A stretch of 64,000 nt of DNA from CAWJMD01 sp963700925 (lineage in GTDB: Bacteria; Actinomycetota; Actinomycetes; Actinomycetales; CAWJMD01): NCBI GenBank assembly GCA_963700925.1, contig OY969553.1:3038001-3102000 (forward strand), given 5' to 3'. The notes under the pieces are model-generated. The model was not told the origin of the DNA. It searched no databases and saw only the letters and a list, made by a program, of their open reading frames with translations. Every line of letters begins with the position of its first letter. The stretch's first letter is position 1. Made by a program: the position numbers and the translations under genes. Shown here one piece after another: positions 25,944 to 33,615 of the stretch.

Positions 25944-26948
25944 ATGGGGGCACGGATCGCTGCCGTGACGACGCACCTGCCGTCGTCCCGGATCACCAGC
26001 GCAGAGTCGGAACGTCGAGTGGCCGCGAGCAGCAGCGGCTTCGTCCCGCCCAGGGGCATCATCGAACGTGCTACCGGCATCAGGGCACGACACGTGATGC
26101 CCGACGACTGGCAGGCCTCCGACCTCGCCGCCGCGGCGGCCGAGAAGCTGCTCGCCGACACCGGGCTGAGCGTCGCCGACGTCGACCTGCTGCTCTTCGC
26201 GTCGGCCTCACAGGACCTCGTCGAGCCGGCGACCTCCCACATCGTGGCCGCCACTCTCGGCGCCACCTGCCCGGTCTTCGACATCAAGAACGCCTGCAAC
26301 TCCGTGGTCAACGCGCTTCAGGTGGCTCACGCTCTGGTCCAGACGGGTCAGCACCAGCGGATCCTCGTCGTCACCGGCGAGAGCCCCAGTCGTGGGACGC
26401 GCTGGCAGGTGCGCGACCTGGGCCAGTTCGCCGAGTCGTTCGCCGGCTACACGCTCTCGGACGCGGGGGCCGCGCTGCTCGTCGAGGAGTGCCCGGACGG
26501 CGAGGGCATCGTCGCTCAGGGCCACCACGCAGACTCGTCGGCCTGGCGCACCGGCACGATGCCTGGCGGAGGGTCACGCAGCCCCCGCGATCCCGAGGAC
26601 ACGTACTTCCACCTCGACGGGGCCGGCCTGCGTGCCGCGTTCGAGGCGATCGGTCCAGAAACGGTCAACGACGTGCTGGCCGACGCCGGGATCGGTTGGG
26701 GGGACTGCGATCTCGCAGCAGTCCACCAGGTCACCCTGCCCTACCTGCGGGGCTTCACCGACCGCGTGGGCATCCCGAGCTCCCTGCTGGAGGTGACGGT
26801 GACCGAGCACGGAAACTGTGCCTCGGCGACGCTGCCCCTGCAGCTGGAGCGGGCGCTGCAGACCGGGCGCATCGACCGCGGGTCGACGGTGGTTCTGGTC
26901 GGTCTGGCCGGCGGCATCAGCGTCGGGACGATGGTGATGAGGTGGTGA
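25944..26948 (+). CDS. OleA-like ketoacyl synthase III-fold condensing enzyme
   Basis: 334 residues, thiolase superfamily (FabH/OleA branch). The Cys-His-Asn triad is visible as DIKNACNS (Cys118), AVHQVTLPYL (His261) and EHGNCASATL (Asn291). QDLVEPATSH places Glu94 where OleA-type enzymes carry the Glu used to deprotonate the second acyl chain, instead of the FabH pattern. OleA joins two acyl-CoAs head to head into a 2-alkyl-3-ketoacid. Start ATG 25944 has a good SD (GGGAGGAC). Stop and next start overlap by 4 bp. With OleC- and OleD-like genes downstream, an OleA role is better supported than fatty-acid initiation; FabH-like priming of another pathway remains possible. Confidence 0.82.
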   Translation: MGARIAAVTTHLPSSRITSAESERRVAASSSGFVPPRGIIERATGIRARHVMPDDWQASDLAAAAAEKLLADTGLSVADVDLLLFASASQDLVEPATSHIVAATLGATCPVFDIKNACNSVVNALQVAHALVQTGQHQRILVVTGESPSRGTRWQVRDLGQFAESFAGYTLSDAGAALLVEECPDGEGIVAQGHHADSSAWRTGTMPGGGSRSPRDPEDTYFHLDGAGLRAAFEAIGPETVNDVLADAGIGWGDCDLAAVHQVTLPYLRGFTDRVGIPSSLLEVTVTEHGNCASATLPLQLERALQTGRIDRGSTVVLVGLAGGISVGTMVMRW

Positions 26949-27724
26949 GCGTGCGCCTGGCCGTCGTCGTGCCGGCCTTCGACGAGGAGCACGGCATCTC
27001 GGCGACGCTCCACGCGTTGGCCGCTCAGATCGACTGTGACTTCACGCTGTACGTCGTCGACAACGCGAGCCGGGACGGCACCGTCGAGGTGGTCGACCGG
27101 TTCGCCTCGACCGCCCCGTTCCGCGTGCGTCTGGTGACGGAGACCCAGAAGGGCACCGGCGCAGCAGCCGATACCGGTGTGCGAGAAGCGATCTCGGACG
27201 GAGCCACCCACGTGCTGCGGTGCGACGCCGACACTTTGCCGCGGGCGGACTGGACCGCAGCCTCGCGCCGGCACTTCACGGCCGGCGACGACCTGCTCAC
27301 GGGCCCCATGCTGCCTCGACGGGACGAGTTCCGACTGCGGCTGTGGGAGCGACTCCTCGTGCCGTTGCTGGTGCCCGGCGCGGCCGTCTTCGGGCGGTTC
27401 AGGCCGAGCAACCGCGGGGTCGACGAGCAGGGCCGCCCGCTTCGCGGCCCGTACGTGATGTGCCCTGGCTGCAACCTCGGCGTCAGCGCACGGGCCTACC
27501 TCGCGTCCGGCGGGTTCCCTCGAACCGCGATCGAGGTGGTGCATGAGGACCGTGCCCTGGTGAACCGCGTGCGCGTCGTGAGCGACCGGGTGGCGTACCA
27601 CCGCGACGTCGTCGTGTGGGCGTCGGCCCGGCGGCTACGCGCGTACGGGCTGCGCGCCACCTTGCGCTGGTACCTCGACCACGGCCACACGCCTGAGGTG
27701 GTCGACGTGCGGCTGGCCCCGTGA
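26945..27724 (+). CDS. Family 2 glycosyltransferase
   Basis: 259 residues. GT-A fold of the GT2 family: N-terminal LAVVVPAFDEEHGISATL with the nucleotide-sugar Asp, VVDNASRDGT, metal-binding DAD at 94-96 (RCDADTLPRADW), and a late acidic VVHEDRAL that may include the catalytic base. No membrane helix is obvious, although LWERLLVPLLVPGAAVFG is hydrophobic enough for membrane contact. GTG 26945 overlaps the upstream stop (GTGA), and its own stop overlaps the P450 start (GTGA). It is placed within the lipid-type operon, so it may glycosylate a hydroxyl introduced by a P450. Donor and acceptor are unknown. Confidence 0.85.
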   Translation: MSVRLAVVVPAFDEEHGISATLHALAAQIDCDFTLYVVDNASRDGTVEVVDRFASTAPFRVRLVTETQKGTGAAADTGVREAISDGATHVLRCDADTLPRADWTAASRRHFTAGDDLLTGPMLPRRDEFRLRLWERLLVPLLVPGAAVFGRFRPSNRGVDEQGRPLRGPYVMCPGCNLGVSARAYLASGGFPRTAIEVVHEDRALVNRVRVVSDRVAYHRDVVVWASARRLRAYGLRATLRWYLDHGHTPEVVDVRLAP

Positions 27725-29040
27725 CGACCGCGACGGAGACGGGCGCACCGGTGGACCTCGCGGTCTCACCGGCGGCGGGAGCGCGGGTGCTCGCGTCCGA
27801 GCGTCTCCTGTTGAGAGCTGCCCACCCGGTCACGTTCGACGTCGTCGACCGCTTGTTGGGCGGACGGGCGGCGCGCAGGGTTCCGGGCGTGGGAGTGCTC
27901 GTCGCCGACCCAGTGCTGGTGCGTCAGGTGTTGTCGGACACCACGTTCCGCAAGGACGGCCCCGGATCGTCGGGTGCGCTGTGGTCGGGCGTGCTCGGCT
28001 ACCGGACGCTGATCGGGATGGAGGGGGACGCACACCGCAACCTGCGGCGTGCCCTCACCTCGCTCTTCACGCCGCAGGCTGCTCGAGCCGTCTGCGACCG
28101 CGTGCTGGCTGCCCCGCTCGAGCGCGTACGGGCCGATCTCGTGGCGGGGAAGCCGGTCGACCTGGTCGCTGTCACCCGCACCGCTGCAACGTCGGTGATC
28201 GCGTCACTGGTCGGCATGCTCCCGGCCGATGCGTCCGCCGAGCAGGTGGAAGAGGTCTCGTCGCAGCTCCTGAGAGCCAGCGACGAGGTGCTCGGGATGG
28301 TGCGGCTGCGAACACGCAGGCTGAGCGCCGGACAGGTCGCCCGGGTCGCGCAGCTGTTCGCGCCGATGGCAGCTGCGGCCACCGCCGCGTACGACGCCGC
28401 AGGGGCAGACGGCTCCGACTCCGTGCTGTCGCGCCTTCCGGCACTGGGTATCTCACGTGAGCAGGCGCCGGCTCTGGCGGCTGTTCTGCTGCTGACGGGC
28501 ACCGAGACCGTGACCAGCGCCGCCCCCCGAACGCTGGCGATGCTGTTCGACTCCGAGCTGGCGGCCCCGCTGGCGCGCGCCGGGGGCACCGCCGGTGATG
28601 CCGCGCTGACCGCGGTGGTGACCGAGGCGCTGCGGATGGCCACGCCGTCTCCGGCGATGCTGCGACGCGCAACGCGCGACCTCGACCTCGGCTCCAGCGG
28701 GGTGCGGGTTCGCCGTGGCGACCGCGTGCTGCTCGGCACGTGGTGGGCGACCCGCCTCCCTGGCGGCTTCGCCCCTGAGAGGGGCGGCCCGGCTACGGCA
28801 CGACACCTGTGGTTCGGTGCAGGGCAACACTTCTGCCTCGGCGCGTCACTCGCCATGACCGAGGTCGAGGCCATGTCGCGCGCGGTGCTGGCTGCCGAGC
28901 GCGAGGTCGGCCCGGTGCGGATCGTTCACCGCTCGGCGTCGCGGCGAGTGCTGGTTCCGTCGTACTCACGACTGGTTCTGCAGGCTGACAAGCGTGCGCC
29001 CGGCGACGCGCGCCGCCCGTCGAACGACACAGAACAATGA
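27721..29040 (+). CDS. Cytochrome P450 (operon member)
   Basis: 439 residues. Heme loop FGAGQHFCLGASLAM with ligand Cys372, ExxR EALR at 302-305, and an I-helix TGTET at 259-263 in which the usual first Ala is Thr. It is related to, but clearly different from, the divergent P450. Translationally coupled on both sides (GTGA at its start, ATGA at its end), so it is produced with the glycosyltransferase and ligase. Probably oxidises the acyl chain before or after condensation. No redox partner gene is nearby. A tail of about 25 hydrophilic residues follows the last conserved segment. Confidence 0.88.
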   Translation: MTTATETGAPVDLAVSPAAGARVLASERLLLRAAHPVTFDVVDRLLGGRAARRVPGVGVLVADPVLVRQVLSDTTFRKDGPGSSGALWSGVLGYRTLIGMEGDAHRNLRRALTSLFTPQAARAVCDRVLAAPLERVRADLVAGKPVDLVAVTRTAATSVIASLVGMLPADASAEQVEEVSSQLLRASDEVLGMVRLRTRRLSAGQVARVAQLFAPMAAAATAAYDAAGADGSDSVLSRLPALGISREQAPALAAVLLLTGTETVTSAAPRTLAMLFDSELAAPLARAGGTAGDAALTAVVTEALRMATPSPAMLRRATRDLDLGSSGVRVRRGDRVLLGTWWATRLPGGFAPERGGPATARHLWFGAGQHFCLGASLAMTEVEAMSRAVLAAEREVGPVRIVHRSASRRVLVPSYSRLVLQADKRAPGDARRPSNDTEQ

Positions 29041-30596
29041 CGACCACCACGCTCCCGGCGGGCGACCTGATCGATGGTGTGCTGGGGCATGCCAAGGTGG
29101 CGGCCAACCGAACGGCCCTGCACGGTGCAGCCGGTGACCGCCTCACCTACGGCGACCTGGCAGACCAGATCCGTTGCGGCGCAGCGGGACTGCGAGCTGC
29201 CGGCATGCAGGTCGGTGACGGGGTCTTGTTCGCGGTACGCCCCTCACCTCGGGCGGTCGTGGCGGCGCTGTCTGTGGTGGCCGCCGGCGGTGTCGTGATC
29301 GTCGCCGACCCGGGCGCCGGCCCTGCTCTCGCCTCCGCGCGCCTCGAGGTGGCCAGACCGCGCTGGACGATGGCCGAGCCGGCGGTGCACCTGATGAGCC
29401 GCCGGCCCGTGCGACGCCTGCTGGCCAGGCGGGGACTGGCCCTGCCCGACCTCGCGGCGCCCGGACTGCGGCACATCGTGGTGGGCGGCGGACGGTTGTC
29501 ACTGGTGGCGCCTCGTGGGGCAGTGCGGTGGGAAAGCCTGCAGCACAAGGGCTCTCGGCTAGCCAGTGAGTGGTCACTCGACCCGAGCCGCCCGGCTCTC
29601 GTGGTGTTCACGTCGGGTACCACGGCCGCGCCGCGCGCCGTGCAGCACAGCGTCGCGTCGCTGACGTGCGGAGTGCGGGCGCTTCTCGAGCGGTTGGCGC
29701 TGCGCACCGACGACGTGGTGCACACCGACCAGATGATGATCGGCCTGCCAGTGCTCGCTGCCGGCGCTACCTGGTCGTTGGCGCCGGTCGGCGCCTGCGG
29801 CGCGACATGGCGGCGCACCGCAGTCGCCCGGCGGGCCACGGTGGGCTACGCGGTGCCGGCCACCCTGGACGCGGCGGCGCGCGACGGGGCGCTGCCAGGG
29901 TCCCTGCGGCTCATCGCCACCGGAGGAGCGCCGGTCACCCCGGCCGTCGTCGCCCGGCTCGCGGCCGCTGCGCCGCGGGCCCGGGTCGTGGGCGTCTACG
30001 GGCTCACCGAGGCACTGCCCGTGGCGACGGTCGAAGGGCCTGACGTATTGCAGCACAGCGCATCTCCTGGAGCCGGCGTGCTGCTCGGGACGCCGGTGCC
30101 CGGCACGCGGGTCGGAGTCGACGAGGCGGGCGAGCTCTGGGTGAGTGGCCCCCAGGTGGCCACCTGCTACCTCGGCGAGCCACCCCTGCACCGCGTGCTG
30201 ACGGGCGACCAAGGCCGTCTGCTTCCGAACGGGGACCTCGAGCTGCTCGGCCGCGGGAAGGACATGCTGCTGCGCGGCGTCACGAACATCTACCCGGCAC
30301 TGGTCGAGCCGCTGGTCGAGGCTGAGCCGCTGGTGGCGGAGGCCGCGATGGTGGGTGTTGCCGACCACAGCACCGGCGACGAGCGGGTCGTGCTCGTGGT
30401 GGCGCCGACGTCCGGAACGACTGCGGCACAGGTCCGTTCCGTTCTCCGGCGCCGGCTGCCCGAGCTGCTCGACGCCGCATGGCTACCCGACGACGTCGTT
30501 GTCGTGCCGGCGCTGCCGCGTTCGGGGCGCGCCGGCAAGGTCGACAAGGTTGCGCTGCGAACAGGTCTCGCCGACGGACGGTTGGCGGTCCGATGA
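29037..30596 (+). CDS. OleC-like AMP-forming ligase / beta-lactone synthetase
   Basis: 519 residues, ANL adenylate-forming superfamily. P-loop FTSGTTAAPR (191-200) has Arg where most members have Lys. The A5 motif VYGLTEALPVA (320-330) closely resembles that of OleC proteins, in which ATEALP-type sequence is characteristic. The hinge region GRGKDMLLRG and the C-terminal RSGRAGKVDK, with the late Lys, are present. OleC converts a 2-alkyl-3-hydroxyacid to a beta-lactone using ATP. ATG overlaps the P450 stop (ATGA). Simple acyl-CoA ligase activity cannot be excluded from sequence, but the motif plus an OleA-like and an OleD-like neighbour favour beta-lactone synthesis. Confidence 0.8.
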   Translation: MTTTTLPAGDLIDGVLGHAKVAANRTALHGAAGDRLTYGDLADQIRCGAAGLRAAGMQVGDGVLFAVRPSPRAVVAALSVVAAGGVVIVADPGAGPALASARLEVARPRWTMAEPAVHLMSRRPVRRLLARRGLALPDLAAPGLRHIVVGGGRLSLVAPRGAVRWESLQHKGSRLASEWSLDPSRPALVVFTSGTTAAPRAVQHSVASLTCGVRALLERLALRTDDVVHTDQMMIGLPVLAAGATWSLAPVGACGATWRRTAVARRATVGYAVPATLDAAARDGALPGSLRLIATGGAPVTPAVVARLAAAAPRARVVGVYGLTEALPVATVEGPDVLQHSASPGAGVLLGTPVPGTRVGVDEAGELWVSGPQVATCYLGEPPLHRVLTGDQGRLLPNGDLELLGRGKDMLLRGVTNIYPALVEPLVEAEPLVAEAAMVGVADHSTGDERVVLVVAPTSGTTAAQVRSVLRRRLPELLDAAWLPDDVVVVPALPRSGRAGKVDKVALRTGLADGRLAVR

Positions 30597-30621
30597 CGAA
30601 CCGACCGAGAGGGCCGGCTCG

Positions 30622-31596
30622 TTGAGGGTCGCCGTCACGGGCGCGAGCGGCTTCGTCGGCGCAGCGGCCTGCGCGGCTCTGGTCGCGTCGGGGCACCAGG
30701 TCACCGGCTACGGAAGGCGCCCCCGTCCGAGCGACCTGATCGACGAGATCGACTACCGATACTGGGATCTCACCAAGGGTCTTCTCGCCGGAGCTGCGCC
30801 GGCGGACGTCGTGCTGCACTGCGCGGCGTCGGTTGACGACTGGGCGCCGATCGGGGAGCAGAGGCATGTCACGGTGGATGGGACGCGTGCTGCCCTCGCC
30901 ACCTGGCCCGGTGCCCGGTTCGTGCACGTCTCGACCGCGAGCGTCTACCCGGCGTGGCGCGACGGGGTCGTAACCGAGGCGGACGGCCCGGCACGCCGCT
31001 TCGTCGGCCCGTACCCGCGGGCCAAGGCGGAGGCCGAGGGTGTGGTGGCCTCGGCGGCGGAGAGTGGCCGGCGGACGCTCGTCCTGCGTCCGCACGCCGT
31101 ATACGGCGCGGGAGACCTGACGCTCCTTCCGCGCCTGCAGGGCGCCGTACGCGGACGGCTCGGCGGCCGCCGCGGCGTGCTGGTGCTTCCGGGGTCGCGC
31201 CACACCGCGGTGCACCTGACCTCGGTCACCCTCCTGGCGGACGTGTGCCGCATCGCGTGCGAGAGCGACCTGCTCGGAACCATGAACGTCGCGGACGCCG
31301 CTCCCCTCCCACTCGGCGTGGCCGTCGACGAGGCCCTGCGCGCGGCCAGCGGCTCGGCGCCCCACCGCCTGCACCTCGGGCGACCAGCCGCCCGCGTGGT
31401 GGCGACCATCCTGGAGGGCTGCGCTCGGGTGGCCCGCCGGGCCGAGCCGCCGGTGCTGACTCGCTACGTCGTCAGCCACCTCGCGGTGTCGCGGGTGCTC
31501 GACCTCAGCCGCCTGCGCGACGAGCTGGGCGTCGTGCCCCCGCCCACGGACCTCTCCGTCCTCTCACCGGGCGAAAAGCCCGCGATTCGCCTCTAG
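30622..31596 (+). CDS. OleD-like NAD(P)-dependent 2-alkyl-3-ketoacid reductase
   Basis: 324 residues, extended short-chain dehydrogenase (3beta-HSD/epimerase type). N-terminal dinucleotide motif TGASGFVG (6-13), catalytic VSTASVYP with Ser, and Tyr131-xxx-Lys135 in PYPRAKAEAEG. The rest (VLRPHAVYGAGD, HTAVHLTSV) follows the 3beta-HSD family to which OleD belongs. It would reduce the ketoacid made by the OleA-like enzyme to the hydroxyacid used by the OleC-like ligase. Start is TTG 30622, since no ATG or GTG is in frame before the Rossmann motif; GAGAGGG lies upstream. Follows the ligase gene by 25 nt and ends 4 bp before the convergent hot-dog gene. Confidence 0.82.
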   Translation: MRVAVTGASGFVGAAACAALVASGHQVTGYGRRPRPSDLIDEIDYRYWDLTKGLLAGAAPADVVLHCAASVDDWAPIGEQRHVTVDGTRAALATWPGARFVHVSTASVYPAWRDGVVTEADGPARRFVGPYPRAKAEAEGVVASAAESGRRTLVLRPHAVYGAGDLTLLPRLQGAVRGRLGGRRGVLVLPGSRHTAVHLTSVTLLADVCRIACESDLLGTMNVADAAPLPLGVAVDEALRAASGSAPHRLHLGRPAARVVATILEGCARVARRAEPPVLTRYVVSHLAVSRVLDLSRLRDELGVVPPPTDLSVLSPGEKPAIRL

Positions 31597-31600
31597 GGGT

Positions 31601-32368
31601 CTAGGGGGAGGTGCCGAACGTGGCCGGGTCGACCGCGATCCACACGTGCTCCGCGGTGGCCAGCAGCTCAGGCTCGACAGCAGGGTCACCCGCGTCCGTC
31701 CCCGTGGCACCGAACGACCACAGGGTCGCCGCGGTCGTCGTCTTGCGTCCCTGCGTATCGCGGGTGGCTCCGGTGATGACGCACGCCTCGCCCGGTGCCG
31801 GAACGCGCGTCAGGGCGACCGTGATGCTGCCGAGCACCATCGGCCGTCCCACCAGGTCGGTCGCCCAGCCACCAGGGCAGTCGACCGACGCCCAGGTCTG
31901 TGCCACGTCCACGTCCGGGAAAGGAGTCCAGGCGCAGGCGGTGCGGTCGTCCTTGCCAGGCAGCAGGCCGGGGAAGAGCCGCAGCCCGTCCCCGTCCGCC
32001 CGGTCGGGACCGCAGGTGAAGCACGTCGGGAACGGATGCTCGATGAAACCCCGGTAGGCAGCCGATGCAGCCCGTGCCTCGGCCGGGCTGACCGGCTCGA
32101 CCGGTGTCAGGGCCGAGGCGGCGCCGGTGTCGAGGGCGGTCGCCGTGAGCACCACGGTGTCGCCGTCCCGTGCCACCGCCCGCTGTCGACGGTCGGCAGC
32201 GGGGTCCTGGTCGAAGGCCACCGCCATCGGGCGCTCGAGCGGCGGGGGCGCGCTGAGTCGGACGGAGACCGCCGGAGCGCCGGGCAGGAAGGTGCTGAGC
32301 GCGCCCGCACACCAGCCGCCGTTGCCGGACCCCGGGGGTCCGTGGAAGCGCTGCGGCACCGTCAGCAC
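31601..32368 (-). CDS. Hot-dog-like (thioesterase-type) protein of unknown function
   Basis: About 255 residues, no signal peptide. Conserved-looking features are FHGPPGSGNGGWCAG near the N-terminus and a central HPFPTCFTCGPDRADGDGL with a CxxC pair (about residues 120-140). The layout of two similar halves resembles double hot-dog thioesterases, but I cannot name a family with certainty. Start GTG 32368 is tentative with no good SD; it is the last in-frame start before the DtxR promoter region. It is convergent with the OleD-like gene and could hydrolyse or proofread acyl-CoAs for that pathway; it is equally likely to be an unrelated housekeeping gene. Confidence 0.5.
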   Translation of the reverse strand: MLTVPQRFHGPPGSGNGGWCAGALSTFLPGAPAVSVRLSAPPPLERPMAVAFDQDPAADRRQRAVARDGDTVVLTATALDTGAASALTPVEPVSPAEARAASAAYRGFIEHPFPTCFTCGPDRADGDGLRLFPGLLPGKDDRTACAWTPFPDVDVAQTWASVDCPGGWATDLVGRPMVLGSITVALTRVPAPGEACVITGATRDTQGRKTTTAATLWSFGATGTDAGDPAVEPELLATAEHVWIAVDPATFGTSP

Positions 32369-32382
32369 GTCGACACCCGTCG

Positions 32383-32401
32383 TGGGTAAGTCCTGGGTAA
32401 G
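32383..32401. repeat. Paired TGGGTAAG repeat upstream of the DtxR-family gene
   Basis: TGGGTAAG occurs at 32383-32390 and 32394-32401, an 11-bp period (one helical turn), in the 79-bp space between the hot-dog gene and the regulator. It does not match the classical IdeR/DtxR palindrome. Candidate regulator-binding site only. Confidence 0.3.
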
Positions 32402-32435
32402 GAGGTCTCCGGCACGCCAGCAGCGTATGCGGCCG

Positions 32436-32441
32436 TAGGCT
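32436..32441 (+). promoter_or_regulatory. Leaderless -10 box of the DtxR-family gene
   Basis: TAGGCT ends 6 nt before the GTG at 32448, and no SD is present, which predicts transcription starting at or next to the start codon. Supports GTG 32448 as the true start. Confidence 0.5.
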
Positions 32442-32447
32442 GAGCCC

Positions 32448-33176
32448 GTGAGCGAGCGCAGCGCGGGATCAAGAGGGCACGACCTGATCGACACCACGGA
32501 GATGTACCTCAAGACCATCTTCGAGCTGGAGGAAGAGGGCATCGTCCCGCTGCGCGCCAGGATCGCGGAGCGTCTGCAGCAGAGCGGGCCCACCGTGTCG
32601 CAGACGGTCGCGCGGATGGAGCGTGACGGTCTCGTGGTCGTCAGCGGCGACCGGCACCTCGAGCTGACCGACCTGGGCCGGCACAAGGCCACCCGCGTGA
32701 TGCGCAAGCACCGCGTCGCCGAGTGCCTGCTGATCGACGTGATCGGTCTCGACTGGGAGCACGTCCACGAAGAGGCGTGCCGCTGGGAGCACGTGATGAG
32801 CGACCGGGTCGAGCAGCGCATCCTCGAGCTGCTCGGGCACCCCACCGAGTCGCCGTACGGCAACCCGATCCCCGGCCTCGTCGACATCGGTGAGGACCAC
32901 GAGGCCGACGCGCCCTTCCTGTCCGGGGTCGCGACGCTCGTCGACGCCGCCAGCACCGGTGAGGCGTCGGCACAGGTCGTGATCCGGAGGCTGGGGGAGC
33001 CGCTGCAGACCGACATCGAGCTCCTCGGTCAGCTGTCGTCGTCGGGCGTCAAGCCAGGCGGGACGGTCGTCGTACGCCGCGTGAACGGCGGCGTCGTGGT
33101 GTCGGCGCCCGGCTCGACGGACGAGCTCGACCTGCCCGACGCGCTCGCGAGCCACGTCTTCGTCGTCTCTGCCTGA
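32448..33176 (+). CDS. DtxR/IdeR-family metal-dependent regulator
   Basis: 242 residues, the length of three-domain DtxR proteins. N-terminal winged helix HDLIDTTEMYLKTIFELEEEG with the conserved metal-site Met, then ARIAERLQQSGPTVSQTVARMERDGLV as recognition region. Dimerisation/metal domain RVMRKHRVAECLLIDVIGLDW, EEACRWEHVMSD contains the Cys, Glu and His ligands of the two metal sites. The C-terminal SH3/FeoA-like domain runs from about 160 to 240. Family members repress iron or manganese uptake and siderophore genes when metal is bound. No iron-uptake gene adjoins, so its regulon lies elsewhere. Confidence 0.92.
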   Translation: MSERSAGSRGHDLIDTTEMYLKTIFELEEEGIVPLRARIAERLQQSGPTVSQTVARMERDGLVVVSGDRHLELTDLGRHKATRVMRKHRVAECLLIDVIGLDWEHVHEEACRWEHVMSDRVEQRILELLGHPTESPYGNPIPGLVDIGEDHEADAPFLSGVATLVDAASTGEASAQVVIRRLGEPLQTDIELLGQLSSSGVKPGGTVVVRRVNGGVVVSAPGSTDELDLPDALASHVFVVSA

Positions 33177-33281
33177 GGGTTGCCGGAGGGGCGTGGCGAG
33201 GGTCTCCGCCGAAACCTTCGAGACCTAGTCACAAGGCGTGACGAGCAGTGGCCAAATCGGTACAGACGGTAGCAATCTGGG

Positions 33282-33351
33282 TGTGATGTGCGTCACGTCG
33301 AACCCACACCGTGACCCCGGTGTGACATCGCGGCCCCGTGTGCGTTACGTT
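33282..33351 (+). promoter_or_regulatory. Promoter region of the NlpC/P60 gene with Crp-type site and palindrome
   Basis: TGTGA-N6-TCACG at 33282-33297 matches the Crp/GlxR consensus (TGTGA-N6-TCACA) at 9 of 10 positions. A second palindrome with 7-bp arms CACACCG/CGGTGTG and a 6-nt centre lies at 33305-33324. A -10-like TACGTT is at 33346-33351, predicting a start near 33358, which puts the Crp site centre near -69, a known activation position. The remaining stretch from 33177 to 33281 shows nothing else recognisable. Confidence 0.5.
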
Positions 33352-33383
33352 CTGCGGGCTGGTTCGGGCTCCCCGTACCGGCC

Positions 33384-33599
33384 CTCAAGCGGTTCGCCGA
33401 ACCCTGTCACCGCCATGAGGTCCGTCCGACCGACGCATGACAGGGGCGGGGGAACCAAGTGATCCGGTTCCGGCCAAGTGATCGAACTGATCGCAGGGCA
33501 GGGACCTTGGGGTTAAGCCGAGTTCAGCGGTAGTCCAGCTGGGCCCGACCGGGTGACACACCTCCCACCCGAACCCGACAGCTCACCTCGCAGGCGTCA
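33384..33599 (+). ncRNA. c-di-AMP riboswitch (ydaO-yuaA type)
   Basis: Conserved blocks of the ydaO class appear in order: AAGCGGTTCGCCGAACCC near 33387, GGGCGGGGGAACCAAG at about 33444-33459, TTGGGGTTAAGCC at about 33507-33519, and CCCGAACCCGACAGCTCACC at 33568-33587 followed by TCGCAGGCGTC. This last block is almost identical to the class consensus 3' end. It lies directly upstream of an NlpC/P60 wall hydrolase, the commonest target of this riboswitch in Actinobacteria, where c-di-AMP binding turns expression off. End points are approximate to within about 10 nt because the outer P1 stem was not folded. Confidence 0.88.
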
Positions 33600-33615
33600 A
33601 GAGAGGTCACACGTC

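Noticed and set aside
25944..26948. Housekeeping FabH for fatty-acid initiation
   Set aside because: No acpP, fabD or fabF nearby; coupled genes are P450, GT2, OleC- and OleD-like, and the Glu94 context is OleA-like. Not fully excluded.
33553..33615. N-terminal extension of the NlpC/P60 protein from GTG 33553
   Set aside because: This stretch is the 3' part of the c-di-AMP riboswitch; the TTG at 33616 has an SD.
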